Assembly: GCF_003324165.1 (NCBI RefSeq)
Contig: NW_025407831.1
Coordinates: 434,001-498,000, forward strand
Direction: 5' to 3'
Source: Naegleria lovaniensis
Taxonomy: Eukaryota; Heterolobosea; Eutetramitea; Acrasida; Naegleriidae
DNA: 64,000 nt
A program made the position numbers and the translations under genes. Positions 31,523 to 41,926 of the stretch are shown one piece after another. Each line of letters begins with the position of its first letter. Within the stretch, counting starts at the first letter, position 1. The notes beneath the pieces were generated by a model. That model was not told the origin of the DNA. It worked only from the letters and a program-made list of their open reading frames with translations, and made no database searches.

Positions 31523-31987
31523 CTATGAAGTTCCATAACTAAAGTAATACACATGTCCAAGTGCCTTTCCGACGATACATTTAGAATTTCCATCACTTCG
31601 AATGGTCACACATTCTGTGAACTGTTCAGGCAATCCTCCAAAGGTCTTGAAAGGAGGCTCCACAGCTTTATCATTCTCCACAAAGTAAATATTCAAACGA
31701 TCCATCAACGACAAATTCTCTCCATTTTCATTGGATTCAATTGGGGAAAAATCATCACTCAGTTGATCTTGACAAAATTTCATCACAAAATCTTGAAGGG
31801 TGTGAATTTGCAATTTCGGATCATTTAATTTGGCTCTGTAAATGGTTAAATCCCAATCGCCATAGCTGGAAATTTCATAAGGTGGTCGTGCCTGTGAGCC
31901 AATGGTGTAGTGGGCAAGACACAAGTTTTCGAGAGTGACTTCTTGTGTAACGGTGGTCGTGGGGAGTTTGTTCTTTTTTTTTGGCAT
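31523..31987 (-). CDS. Small orphan protein
   Basis: 154 residues, ATG after an A-rich run, starting PKKKNK. The composition is that of a folded protein (SYGDWDLTIYRAKLNDPKLQIHTLQDFVMKFCQD; PPFKTFGGLPEQFTEC; ALGHVYYFSYG). I do not recognise it. No membrane segment or signal. It is convergent with the START gene (217 bp) and divergent from the next orphan (248 bp). Confidence 0.55.
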   Translation of the reverse strand: MPKKKNKLPTTTVTQEVTLENLCLAHYTIGSQARPPYEISSYGDWDLTIYRAKLNDPKLQIHTLQDFVMKFCQDQLSDDFSPIESNENGENLSLMDRLNIYFVENDKAVEPPFKTFGGLPEQFTECVTIRSDGNSKCIVGKALGHVYYFSYGTS

Positions 31988-32235
31988 TTTGTGTCTTTTT
32001 CAAGTGTTCCATAATTGTTCTGATGCAATCTCTGAATGGACTCAAGTGGTTAGGAGGAACACAAAGAGACATGTCTGAGAATTATCATTTGTTAATTACA
32101 AGATCTTAACAACATCTGTTTTTGAGTTACGATTTATGTTTTAAGGTGATTGATCGTGCGAGCGGTGAGAACCCAATTAAGAGAAAACTAGGCATTGTGT
32201 TTTTTCATTCAACTTTACAAAAAAAATAGAAACAC

Positions 32236-33372
32236 ATGTCGCACACAATTCCAACACCCGCTGTCTTTTCATCTTCACTTCATCGTTTGCTGGATTCGGA
32301 TGTTGTGGATGAATACGATGATGTAGGATGGATGCGATTAGAAATTATTTATACCTTGTACATTGAAAGAACATTTGAAGAGGAGATTGAAAGAAGAAAT
32401 AATAATCCCATAGAATCCGAGAGTCATAAATGTAATCCATATCGAAACAGTGCGGTTTTATCAATTTCCGATGAGTGGTTACAAAATATTAATATTGATG
32501 ATTTACGTCGTCAACCCGATTTGTACAATGTGATTCTTCCCATCATCAATAGCGGAATCATGCGATCTTGTGCAAATCCTGTGATTATTGCTCAGAAATT
32601 ATTTACGGAAGGAAAAGATGGTATTCATAAATTTGTTGCCAAGGAACTGGTTAGAGAATTTCCAGCAATGAAACAATTGTACAAAAAGCTGAAAGAAAAA
32701 CCACCTAAAAGTACTGTTCTGTATGAATTACCGTTAGATATTGGAAAGAGCCACTTTGATATGGTATCATGGGGATTGATGTTTCAATTGCTTGATCAAG
32801 TGTTTTCTGAAGTCATCAGTGAAAAGAGTACATTTTTAATTTGGCACACAGTTGTGAATGATGAAAGGATGAAGAATCACAAACTCTTCTACAAGCTGGA
32901 AACGTTTTTAGATTTATTTAAGGTCAAACCATTTTCTAATGGCTATCACTCATACCGACATCCTTTTTCACAGTACGCAATTGACAGCAGTGCACAGAAA
33001 AAAAGAATGCGAGAGGATCAATCGTTTTCAGAATTGGCAACTGCATCCTCTAGCGTGTCTTTGGAGAGAGCTCTTGTACATCAAACTGTAAATGGAACTG
33101 AAATTGTACATTCACTTGGATTTACAGCAGGAAAAGTTTTTCTATTTCTCTTGTATTTTACAGAACCTCATAGTGACAGTGAAATTAGAACGGTTGCTGA
33201 AAGATATTTTGATGAGCTTACTCGATACATGGAAGATATCGACATGTTACTATTCCTCTTTTACGCCTTGCATCATGCATTTGGTCTATTCAGACACAAC
33301 CCCAATGCTCTCGAATTTATTGTAAATAAGCTTGCTCTTGGAATTGCTAAAAACATTTATGAAATGAAGTAA
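32236..33372 (+). CDS. Orphan all-helical protein
   Basis: 378 residues, single exon after an A run. Secondary structure looks mostly helical throughout (GWMRLEIIYTLYIERTFEEEI; VIIAQKLF; FVAKELVREFPAMKQLYKKL; GLMFQLLDQVFSEVI; VAERYFDELTRYMEDIDMLLFLFYALHHAFGLF). No TM prediction beyond a moderately hydrophobic C-terminal helix. No family recognised. Confidence 0.5.
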   Translation: MSHTIPTPAVFSSSLHRLLDSDVVDEYDDVGWMRLEIIYTLYIERTFEEEIERRNNNPIESESHKCNPYRNSAVLSISDEWLQNINIDDLRRQPDLYNVILPIINSGIMRSCANPVIIAQKLFTEGKDGIHKFVAKELVREFPAMKQLYKKLKEKPPKSTVLYELPLDIGKSHFDMVSWGLMFQLLDQVFSEVISEKSTFLIWHTVVNDERMKNHKLFYKLETFLDLFKVKPFSNGYHSYRHPFSQYAIDSSAQKKRMREDQSFSELATASSSVSLERALVHQTVNGTEIVHSLGFTAGKVFLFLLYFTEPHSDSEIRTVAERYFDELTRYMEDIDMLLFLFYALHHAFGLFRHNPNALEFIVNKLALGIAKNIYEMK

Positions 33373-33467
33373 GACAACTATGAGTAGCCTTTGAAGATTG
33401 TCTTGTGATGGCGAACTTTCATGAAAGTGAATTGTTAAATATGAATTTTATTGTCAATTGTTAAAAA

Positions 33468-35293
33468 ATGTCTCAACCTTTCCTTACCACAGGCTTTATG
33501 CTTGCTTCGACTCTTCTCGGACATTTTTGTGTGAAACAACAGAAACATGAGAATCAAATTCCTTCCGAAAGAAAGTATGTTGATTTTCAATCATTCTCCA
33601 TTCTAGAATTTTTATGGATTATGATGAAATGTCATTCCGAAATGTTATTTCATTCATCTATAAATCCATTCTTATTAACTCATGAAACTCCAGAACCATC
33701 GTCTCTGCTCCAGGAAAAGTTTTAATTACAGGAGGCTATCTAGTTTTAGATCCCAATTATTCGGGATTAGTCTTGTCGACTTCATCTCGCTTTTACACGA
33801 CCATCACAGAGTCCGAGGTTTATTCCGCAACCACAGCAACATTGAATTATCCGTTAAGAACTCCACTTGTCATTGAACTCAACTCTCCACAATTTCATTT
33901 CACCACTCGATATGAATTTGTGAAAAATTCTGTGGACGGCTCGTTTGAATTAAAATCAAACAGTGAAAAACGAAATCCTTATATTGAAAATTCAATTTTG
34001 TATGCATTGTGTGTGGCAGAACAAGCAGCAGGAGCTAAAACTGAAAATAGAAGAATTTCAATCAAGCTTCAAGCTGACAATGATTTTTATTCACAACGTC
34101 AAAATGTAGGGCTATTTAAATTTTCTTTACATTCTTTTTGTAATTCTGTACTTTATTATATTCATTAATGGTGACTATGACCATGTAAGTTAATTGATTT
34201 GGGACGAGAAGTGAATTTGGAAAATTTAGAAGCTCTTGAAAAATGTTACGTCTGTCCCGATGCATCAAAACCAATTCACAAGACAGGACTAGGAAGCAGC
34301 GCTGCTATGGTGACCTCATTAACATCTGCTCTAATTCTTCACTTTACAAATTTAGATTCTTCCAATGAAAATGTTAGAGAATTAATTCATAGAGTGGCTC
34401 AGTTTTGTCATTGCTTGGCACAAGGTAAAATTGGAAGTGGTTTTGATGTGTCAGCTGCCACATTTGGCTCACAGAGATATAAGAGATTTGACACAAGTAT
34501 TTTGGAGCCAATCATGAAACAAGTAGATCAATCTGTAATGATTTGCTCGAAAACTGTTGCTGAAAATATTATTCAAGTGGTAGATCCACGTGTGCAAAAT
34601 AGTGTGAAATGGGACAATGAGCACTCTACTTTTGAATTACCACCAAATTTCCATCTCTTTGTTGCAGATGTTGAACAAGGTTCTAATACCCCTAGTATGG
34701 TGAGATGTGTGTTGAAATGGAAATCTGAAAAGCCAACCGAATCTAATGAATTATGGAATTCCATTCGAGATTTAAATAGTCAAGTGGAAGAACATTTCAA
34801 AATTCTCTCAAAGCTAGCAAAAGAACATTCACTCGAATATGAACAAACACTCGAAAAACTCTATCAACAACCAGCTTCTGAATGGAAACACGTATTTTCG
34901 AATGCATCCACCCATTCAATTCATCATTCCATTATTGAATCCATGCTCACCATTCGAACCTCGTTTAATGACATTCGTTCCAAACTCAAGTACATGGGAG
35001 AACAAGCAGAAAATGTTCCAATTGAACCCAATCCACAAACGAAACTTCTCAACGAGACCATGAATGCCAATGGATGTCTGATTGCAGGAGTTCCTGGTGC
35101 TGGTGGCTACGATGCTGTGTTTTCAGTTCTATTTGCTCCCAATGGAGAAGCATTGAAAATTGTCAAGACGAATGTGGAACAAGTGTGGAAAAATTTCAAA
35201 CCCACAGAGAATGATCAAGATGCACAGTGTAGAGTCACTCCTCTCATTTTGAATGAATCAAAAACAAAAGGTATAGATGTTGTATTTCAATAA
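33468..35293 (+). CDS. ERG8: Phosphomevalonate kinase, ERG8 type
   Basis: Exons 33468-33574, 33694-34105 and 34190-35293 (introns 119 and 84 bp; phases 2 and 0), 540 residues. The first exon supplies the start; the second opens with the GHMP-kinase N-terminal strand APGKVLITGGYLVL. The ATP-binding motif KTGLGSSAAMVTSLTSALI lies early in exon 3, followed by GKIGSGFDVSAATFGSQRY and, near the C terminus, the glycine-rich GVPGAGGYDAVFSVL. The enzyme phosphorylates mevalonate-5-phosphate to the diphosphate in the cytosolic or peroxisomal mevalonate pathway to isoprenoids and sterols. ERG8-type enzymes are found in fungi, plants and protists, unlike the unrelated animal enzyme. The exon 2/3 acceptor (GTAAG) is the weakest join. 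Confidence 0.8.
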
Positions 35294-35389
35294 GCAAGTT
35301 TAATAAGGAGAACCTTCCAGTAATATCCAAGTAAAAAGTTAATGGGTGGACATTATCATGCTAGATGAACCTTTTACTGAACCAAATGT

Positions 35390-36274
35390 TTATTGAATCT
35401 CTTCATGATTGTTTACAGTCATAGTGAATTTGGTTTTTTTTGGTGGAAGGGTGTTCATGACCGCATCCTCCATATCCTTTTCAAAATCTTTCGAAACTGC
35501 AAATTCACAAAACTCATCTCCCAAACTCAGAACTCTACTTCGTCTGAATTTGAGTCCCACTCGAGGCGAATGGAAAGCACTCGACCATGTGCAATCGAAA
35601 GAACACATGGCAGGCAAGATATGTCCCATGCCGTGAGCCTTAAAGAAGGCATGTATGACACAATAATGCACTTTCATTTTGACCAATGAGATTGTTGTAG
35701 AGGATGATGACGATAATTGTTGATGTTGCTGCTGAGAAGGAATTCCTTTTTGAGCTTCTTCATGTTCAATTTGAGTGGACATGTCAAACCCTGGAAACTT
35801 GTTATAATTTTCTTCCATGAATTCTTTCACTCGCTCCAAATGTTGTGCATCATGTATGGTTGCTTTCTTTTTCACCAAATAAGGTATCACATGTGTTTCA
35901 TTATATTCTTCTGGAGCGAGCGTACAAATGGCTTCACTCAGAAGCGACATGGCTTGGTCATGATCCAGGATACGCAATTCATGGACCAACACTTTATAAG
36001 AAGAAATGAAACTTGCACTCAATGGAATCCAAGTATTGGGATATGGATTGTTTCTTTTCATCTTTTCTTGTTCCAAGAATTGACTGGTGACTGAGGAAGA
36101 GAGAATTTCCTTTTTTCCTTCCTGAATGTTGCTCATGATATTTGAAAGGGATTGATTCATTTGTGAGATCTCAACACAATGACTCAATTGTTGCTTCACA
36201 CCATTCATGAATTGGGAGGGAGATCCATGTTGAATCCCAAGTTGAATCAATCTCGAAGAGAAGTATTTGAACAT
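35390..36274 (-). CDS. Possible L-2-amino-thiazoline-4-carboxylate hydrolase-like protein
   Basis: 294 residues from the ATG at 36274 (an upstream in-frame start is TTG). The C-terminal 100 residues (MKVHYCVIHAFFKAHGMGHILPAMCSFDCTWSSAF ... LGDEFCEFAVSKDFEKDM) have the layout of the ATC_hydrolase family: a helix with Y/F-x-A-G-x-x-x-L, a cysteine-containing C-S-F-D-x-x segment, and a G-D-x-x-C-x-F strand. The N-terminal half is helical (MNQSLSNIMSNIQEGKKEIL). Similarity is by eye and moderate. A His/Ser-rich stretch with QQQHQQ interrupts the middle. Confidence 0.4.
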   Translation of the reverse strand: MFKYFSSRLIQLGIQHGSPSQFMNGVKQQLSHCVEISQMNQSLSNIMSNIQEGKKEILSSSVTSQFLEQEKMKRNNPYPNTWIPLSASFISSYKVLVHELRILDHDQAMSLLSEAICTLAPEEYNETHVIPYLVKKKATIHDAQHLERVKEFMEENYNKFPGFDMSTQIEHEEAQKGIPSQQQHQQLSSSSSTTISLVKMKVHYCVIHAFFKAHGMGHILPAMCSFDCTWSSAFHSPRVGLKFRRSRVLSLGDEFCEFAVSKDFEKDMEDAVMNTLPPKKTKFTMTVNNHEEIQ

Positions 36275-36411
36275 TTTTTGAAAGTGAGGAAATTTCAATT
36301 ACTTGTATTTTGATTGTTTTGAAAGATCGATCATTTAGGACCACAAACGCTTCGCCGCGGGATTTGACATGAGCGAGGACATCAACGCATTTCCAGCTTC
36401 TTTTTGAAAAA

Positions 36412-37380
36412 ATGAAACTCAACAAATCCACAGTTCAGCCTCAGTACACCCGAACGTTGAAAAAGATCAAGAAATCACTCAATGATGACGATCGGAAAGA
36501 AGGTATAAATCACACGACCATTTTAGAGTTACCTTTTGAGCTCTTGAGTTGCATTATGGATTTTATTAAAAACCCGAGAGATGGTTTTCACTTCTCAATG
36601 ATGTTCAAGCAATGGTATTATGAATTGTATGCAACCCATGAATTATTTATCGGACCTCGCATCCTTTCCGAATTAAACAAGATGAAATATGATCCACAGC
36701 CCAGGTTCTCTTTGGAAAAGCCAACTCCGCCACCTTCCACTAAAAACAAGCGTATCTTGAAGATGTTATCAACGATTGCTTCCAAAGTAACACAACAGCA
36801 AGAACAACTCGACTCCATTCAAACAAAACATGAGAAAATGGACAGTTGGAAGAAGTACATTGGTAAAATTAAGAAAAAACGAGGCTCCCAAGTGGCACAA
36901 CTCGTATCCCAACAAATTTTCGAGAAGGTTGAATTTCAAAAGATGCGTGTATGGGAAATGGATTATCGAAAGAATTTTGGAGCAACAATCACTATTGGAG
37001 AGTTGACTTTTAGGCATGAAGCATACGACGAGAGAGACTGCAGCACCCAGTGGACATTAAGTGAAGTGATTGGTTCTGGGACCAACCACGATGATCAATC
37101 TGATATTACATTGATGGTTGCGAAACGTGAGGAAGAATTTACAAGCTATGACCCAAGAGTCGTGGATCGAATTCGACACAAGCTCGGATTGGGCTGTGTT
37201 GAAACACAGAATGTTGCATCAACATCATGCCTTACCGACAAACTAATTGTCAAGTGTTTGTTGCGAGCTCTTCCATGGAGAGAACAAATGAACTGTGTGT
37301 TTGTGGACAGCCTGGCCAAGTATGAAGACAACAACCAAGTCTACTTGGAGCAATTAGAAAAGAAGAATGCCCAGAAATGA
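36412..37380 (+). CDS. F-box protein
   Basis: 322 residues, single exon after an A run. Residues about 37-75 read as an F-box (TILELPFELLSCIMDFIKNPRDGFHFSMMFKQWYYELYATHE), the Skp1-binding helix pair of SCF ligase receptors. A basic linker and an amphipathic helix follow, then a region with cysteines (CVETQNVASTSCLTDK). No WD40 or LRR repeats visible, so the substrate-recognition part is unclassified. Naegleria genomes hold large F-box families; this looks like one of them. Confidence 0.6.
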   Translation: MKLNKSTVQPQYTRTLKKIKKSLNDDDRKEGINHTTILELPFELLSCIMDFIKNPRDGFHFSMMFKQWYYELYATHELFIGPRILSELNKMKYDPQPRFSLEKPTPPPSTKNKRILKMLSTIASKVTQQQEQLDSIQTKHEKMDSWKKYIGKIKKKRGSQVAQLVSQQIFEKVEFQKMRVWEMDYRKNFGATITIGELTFRHEAYDERDCSTQWTLSEVIGSGTNHDDQSDITLMVAKREEEFTSYDPRVVDRIRHKLGLGCVETQNVASTSCLTDKLIVKCLLRALPWREQMNCVFVDSLAKYEDNNQVYLEQLEKKNAQK

Positions 37381-37500
37381 ATCCAGAATCATAATCCTCT
37401 GACACGTCATTCCGATTCAAAATATATTCCAAATACCCAATTTTTTCAGAACCACATTTTGTTTCCATTTCCCAAACACAACACTCTGGTATTCCCCTGT

Positions 37501-37800
37501 GCTTTCATTATTCTCAAGCTGGGTTAGGCTAGGGGTCTAACTGTCATGGTACTCTGCCACAGCGATGAGCAAGGGAATGGTTCTTTGGACTCATTCCATC
37601 ACTAGCAATAAGGTGACGATGTTCTGTCCGTTCCAACAACGGTGTGGCCAATCTGGTTCTACAGGAATGCGAGAGTCAGTTGGGTCCTAATTAGCGATGA
37701 ATCGGTTGAGGCAGGATAACTGAGCAAATCATAGTCGCAACACTGTAGGATGGGCGGATGGCAGAACTGAGCATGAGTTAGTGGTGGGTGAAATCCAAGA
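37501..37800. ncRNA. GC-rich intergenic island, candidate structured RNA
   Basis: Bases 37501-37800 are 48% G+C by hand count (145/300), against about 35% just downstream and similar background in other intergenic DNA. The island has stops in every frame and no ORF over 60 codons. At least two hairpins can be drawn: 37574-37597, ten-base arms with one mismatch and a G-U pair and a four-base loop; and 37628-37642, five-base arms around a five-base loop. No tRNA B-box, spliceosomal or snoRNA boxes recognised. The strand is undetermined. A long non-coding RNA or UTR is possible. Confidence 0.35.
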
Positions 37801-37939
37801 ACTGGACTTGAGTTTTTTGTTCCATCTACACACTTTTTGGATCAAATTATTCTCTTGGAATTTAAGAGGTTTTGAGGTCTTGAGAGGACATCATTTTGAA
37901 AAGAAAGTGAAGAACACAAGGCTAAGAATTGAAAATTGA

Positions 37940-38618
37940 ATGAAACAACGTATTCATAATTTTTTAAAAATGCAAACACCCAACCCCGACCATGACGAAT
38001 TAACTTCATCTTTGTCATCACTCGAGTATATTGTTCCGAGAATTAATTATTCAAGCAAACGAGAAGCTCACATTTCGGAGATGTGTACACAAATTTATGA
38101 GAAGGTTCAACGAGAATATAATTTGTATTTATCATCGGAGTTTCATGATATTCGTAATTTGTTGAGCCATAATAACAGAATGGCTCATGGAGATTGGAAC
38201 AAGACCAACCAAAACAAGGACATTTCAAGAAAATATGAAGATTATTCTCTTTCAGTGAGTTTTGAAGAATGACGATAATTTTGAATTTCATGATCAATTT
38301 TATTATGAAAATTGAAATCATTTGAAATAATACAACCAGCATCGAGATACATTTAATTGGAATCAAATTAAGCAAGCTCTTAAACATGATTATCCAAATT
38401 TCACACAGTTTCAAACCATCGAGGAGGCAAACGTGTTCAATCCTCCTTCTGAAGAGGACGAAACACTCTCACAAAGCTTACCTCTTACAGCAGAGTATTG
38501 GAGAAGAAGACAACAAGAACTGAGCACCACTGCTTCATCTGAAACCAACAAAACAGAAGATATTCCCAAGTTAAGAATCAAACACCGAATTAATGCACCA
38601 CCCAAGAAGAGAAAATAG
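37940..38618 (+). CDS. Small nuclear-looking orphan protein
   Basis: Exons 37940-38254 and 38340-38618 (85-bp GTGAGT...CCAG intron, phase 0), 197 residues. The N-terminal half is helical (REAHISEMCTQIYEKVQREYNLYL) with an MAHGDWNK turn. The second exon encodes a helical DTFNWNQIKQALKHDYPNFTQF segment and an acidic middle, and ends in a monopartite NLS-like PPKKRK. No family recognised. An ATG at codon 11 is an alternative start. Confidence 0.55.
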
Positions 38619-38766
38619 ATTTAAACTTCCAGTAATTGAGAATTTTCAAATTTTACTCTGATTTAACAAGGTGTGAAGAATGATCATGGTATATCTTCTT
38701 TTTACTCTTCTAAATGCAAGAAACACACGAATTAGTATACATGTTAAAACTATGATAATGTGGCAA

Positions 38767-39966
38767 TTAGATGACATCGTTGTTGGCTGGTTGGTTGGTA
38801 CTACTATCAACAGAACAACGCTTAAAATCAGGGAATCCACAACCTAACCAAATACCAATGAATGCAATGACGGCAAGAACTCCAATTAATATGAGGAAAA
38901 TTTTGATATTATTCCAAATCATGACATTTTTCAACCTTTTAGCTTGCTTTTGGAAATGATCAGAATTGTCCACCAATAGAGAAGTTCTATCGATTAATGA
39001 GTCCATTCTTTCATGATTTTGAAGAATTTTGTCAAGATTGTCAATCATTTTAGTTTTGTTCTTGGAGATTTCATATCCTAAATGAGTCAATTTGTCTTTC
39101 TGAATGATTTAAATGGTGATGCCCAATGACAATTTTGTGTGATGCACAATAACAATAAATACATACGTTCGGGTCGTTCCATTCTGTCATTTTCTGTTGA
39201 ATAAAAGATCTTAACATGGAATTCTTTTGATTTCGATTTCCTTTGGTATACTTTTGACGAACTTCTTTTTGGATGTCCTTGAAAAATCCACTCTAAATTT
39301 CAAGATGTGTAACGAGTCATTTGGTTTTTGTTAAAAATCATCACTCACCTTCAATCCAAAAACAACACGATAGGGTGTCATTTCATCTGTGACTGAGATC
39401 ACTGTAAAATAACGATGTGTTGGCTCTTTTTCATCCTCATCCGAACATTCATAGTGCACACGAAGAGATTTACTATTTGTGGAATAACAACATTATTCGG
39501 TATGCCATGTTGGTTGGCCATTCATTGATGGTCGTTACATATATTGTGACGTGTAGTATTGTACCATTCGTATCCGTTCAATTCCAACAACAATAATATT
39601 CAAATCAAATATTTACATAACAAATTCGAATAAATTCATCATTCTGTGCTGATTATGTTTCAAATCTTACCTCTCATAATTAAGTGATTTCTTGTGCTCA
39701 CGGTTAGGAATGTATTCCAGCAAATTGTTGATGAGTTGCATCATATCCTATTGTGTCATGACACACGACAGAGCGATATGTTGTTGGTTGGAATTAAATT
39801 GTTGAAATCCATGGATCGGGAGGTGTTTGTAATAATTTGAACAGCAATTGTATTACAGAAGAAGAATTCTAGTAATGATGAAGAAATCAATTCGTACCTT
39901 CTTACCGGTCGGATACTCTGCAATGATCTTCCTATCCATCACCACACAAGTGTACAAAATAACCAT
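38767..39966 (-). CDS. VAMP7-type longin R-SNARE with unusual zero-layer residue
   Basis: Five exons on the minus strand: 39966-39898, 39747-39671, 39472-39349, 39292-39167 and 39099-38767 (introns 150, 198, 56 and 67 bp), 242 residues. The longin fold occupies the first 110 residues (MVILYTCVVMDRKIIAEYP ... RYFTVISVTDEMTPYRVVFGLK). The SNARE helix runs about 150-195 (NLDKILQNHERMDSLIDRTSLL) and a TM span follows (IFLILIGVLAVIAFIGIWL). Relative to VAMP7 or synaptobrevin, the zero-layer arginine (the R in V/I-L-E/Q-R) is Asn160 here, codon AAT at 39018-39016. The protein should drive endosomal or late secretory membrane fusion. Confidence 0.75.
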
Positions 39967-40174
39967 TTTTTTTAATGAAGAATGACTTGTGACACGACTT
40001 GATAAATTACTTTTTTATGGAGTAGTCACTGATACGTGGATTTTGGGATCTTGCAGTGCATTAGTATTCGTGTTCATGGTATTTGATGATTAGTTGAGAG
40101 AGAAGAATGTGGTGTCTTTTCATTTGATATCCAAGATCGCTATAAATCTTCAAATTAACCATTCATAGAGATCT

Positions 40175-41602
40175 CTATTGGCTGTTTGCCATTAAATATT
40201 CGCCGAATGGCTTGGCTGCTTCCTTGATCTTGGCCACTACAGCAGAATCCTTAATGAATCTGGACTTTTTCTTTGACAACCATTCTTCCAAAACTTCCTT
40301 TGTCAATAAATCTGCTCTAAAGAATTCAAGTAATATCACAGATGTTTGGGCGACAAGATTAATATCTTTTACACCTACTAATTCTTCAGTGTATCCCAAA
40401 ATAAGTTTTTGGCCACTTGAAGAAATGAATGGCTTGAATAGAGGAGCTCTCTTTGGAATATCAGTCAAGATATTCTCAGGTGTAAATAGAGCTTCATAGA
40501 GCAAACAAACACAATCCTTATCAGTCAAATTATAATCATTCTTCAATTTTCTTGTAGCTTGATAGATTTGAACAGGAGTTGCATTAGGTTTAACCTCCAA
40601 GAATTGTTTCAAAATTGATACAGGTGATACTTCTTGTTCTTCTTCCTCTTCATCTTCATCCTCAACTCCTTTTGTCAATTCTCTAAATCTTTCTGAGAGA
40701 CCTTCCATTTCACGTCTCTTCTTGATAGCTTCTTGTGAAATATCTAGAGACCATGTACCATCATCGATTGCAGCCTTTTCAGTTGTTGCTCCGCTTTGTG
40801 ATTTTGTTGTTTTGGATGGCTTTTGAGATGCTTCAGGAGCCTCCTTTTCACCCTTGAATCCTCCTCTTGATGCCTTGGGTGGATGTTTAATAATTGTAGT
40901 ATAAAGCTTTTCAGTAGAATCAATTTGGCCATGATTACCACAGGCTCTGCATGTTGTTTGAACGGCGTCCTTGTTACTCTTGATTGTAAAATCCAATTCA
41001 GGAAGATGGCACTTGGAGCACAACAAGAATTTAGCGATAAAGTTCTCAAGAACCTCTTCTACTTGTGTAAAATCGTATTTACCATTGATGACGGCTTTAT
41101 CATTCTTAGTACTACCGAGTGCTCCCAATTCAAGTCCGAAGTATTTGATTGGCCCTATTTGAAGTAATAAAATTAATCATTACAATAGAATGATGATGAT
41201 ATGGTTCAACAAAGTGATTAAACGGAAAATGATATAATCCAAATGATGGTGTGATGATGAGAAAATTGGTAATAAAAATTGTTGCCGAGTGTTGATTCAA
41301 TCATGATGATGATGATGCGATGATGAGAAAATTGGTAATATCCAGTGATGATTTGTTCATCCATAACAACAATATAACAATACAAAAGATGAAAGGTTAA
41401 AATTACATATTAACAAACAACATTCCGTATCATCAAACGACTTACATTCTATTGGTACGTTCAACGAATCTGATACTTCCTTCATGTTAGGAATCACGGT
41501 TTTGATACCGTTTCCTTTACCTTCAATCTTCAACTCGAGAGTTTGTCTCTTGTATCTGTAGTGTTGGTCTTGCTTGCTCTTTGGAATGTTTACTATTGGC
41601 AT
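40175..41602 (-). CDS. EIF5: Translation initiation factor eIF5
   Basis: Two exons, 41602-41446 and 41154-40175, joined in phase 1 across a 291-bp intron; 378 residues. The N terminus has the eIF5 core: VNIPKSKQDQHYRYK, EGKGNGIKTVIPNM, then PIKYFGLELGAL across the splice. A four-cysteine zinc site follows (CSKCHLPE ... CRACG). An acidic linker leads to the W2 HEAT domain at the C terminus (SVILLEFFRADLLTKEVLEEWLSKKKS). eIF5 is the GTPase-activating protein for eIF2 on the 43S/48S complex and contacts eIF2-beta and eIF3 through W2. The intron contains a 22-bp direct repeat (41253-41274 and 41319-41340). Confidence 0.9.
41253..41340. repeat. 22-bp direct repeat within the eIF5 intron
   Basis: Identical 22-bp copies at 41253-41274 and 41319-41340 (GATGATGAG...GGTAATA), 66 bp apart, in a GAT-rich intron. 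Probably a local duplication; no function inferred. Confidence 0.8.
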
Positions 41603-41926
41603 ATTTTTTTTTCAATTTCAAAATTATCAACAATTACAACGTTGTTATTGACCCGGTGCTGATGAAGAATAAGGGAAAGATAACATGAGGTTTGGGTTTT
41701 AATTGAAGGGAGCTCTGTGAGTGATCGTTTGATTCCACAGACGTTGTTATTTTTGGATATTGCATTTTGGGATTGAATTGTTTCTTTTTCTGAGAATTTC
41801 ATTCCAACCTTTTTGTCATTCCTCATATCCTGATTATTTACTTCTAAGACATGATGAAATTCACCCCACACGAAACTGTTCCAATATTAAGAACTCGTTC
41901 ATCATTAAATTTGCACAAAGAAAAAA

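Noticed and set aside
37501-37800. tRNA or spliceosomal RNA
   Set aside because: No cloverleaf, B-box, Sm site or snoRNA boxes found by eye; left as an unassigned structured-RNA candidate.
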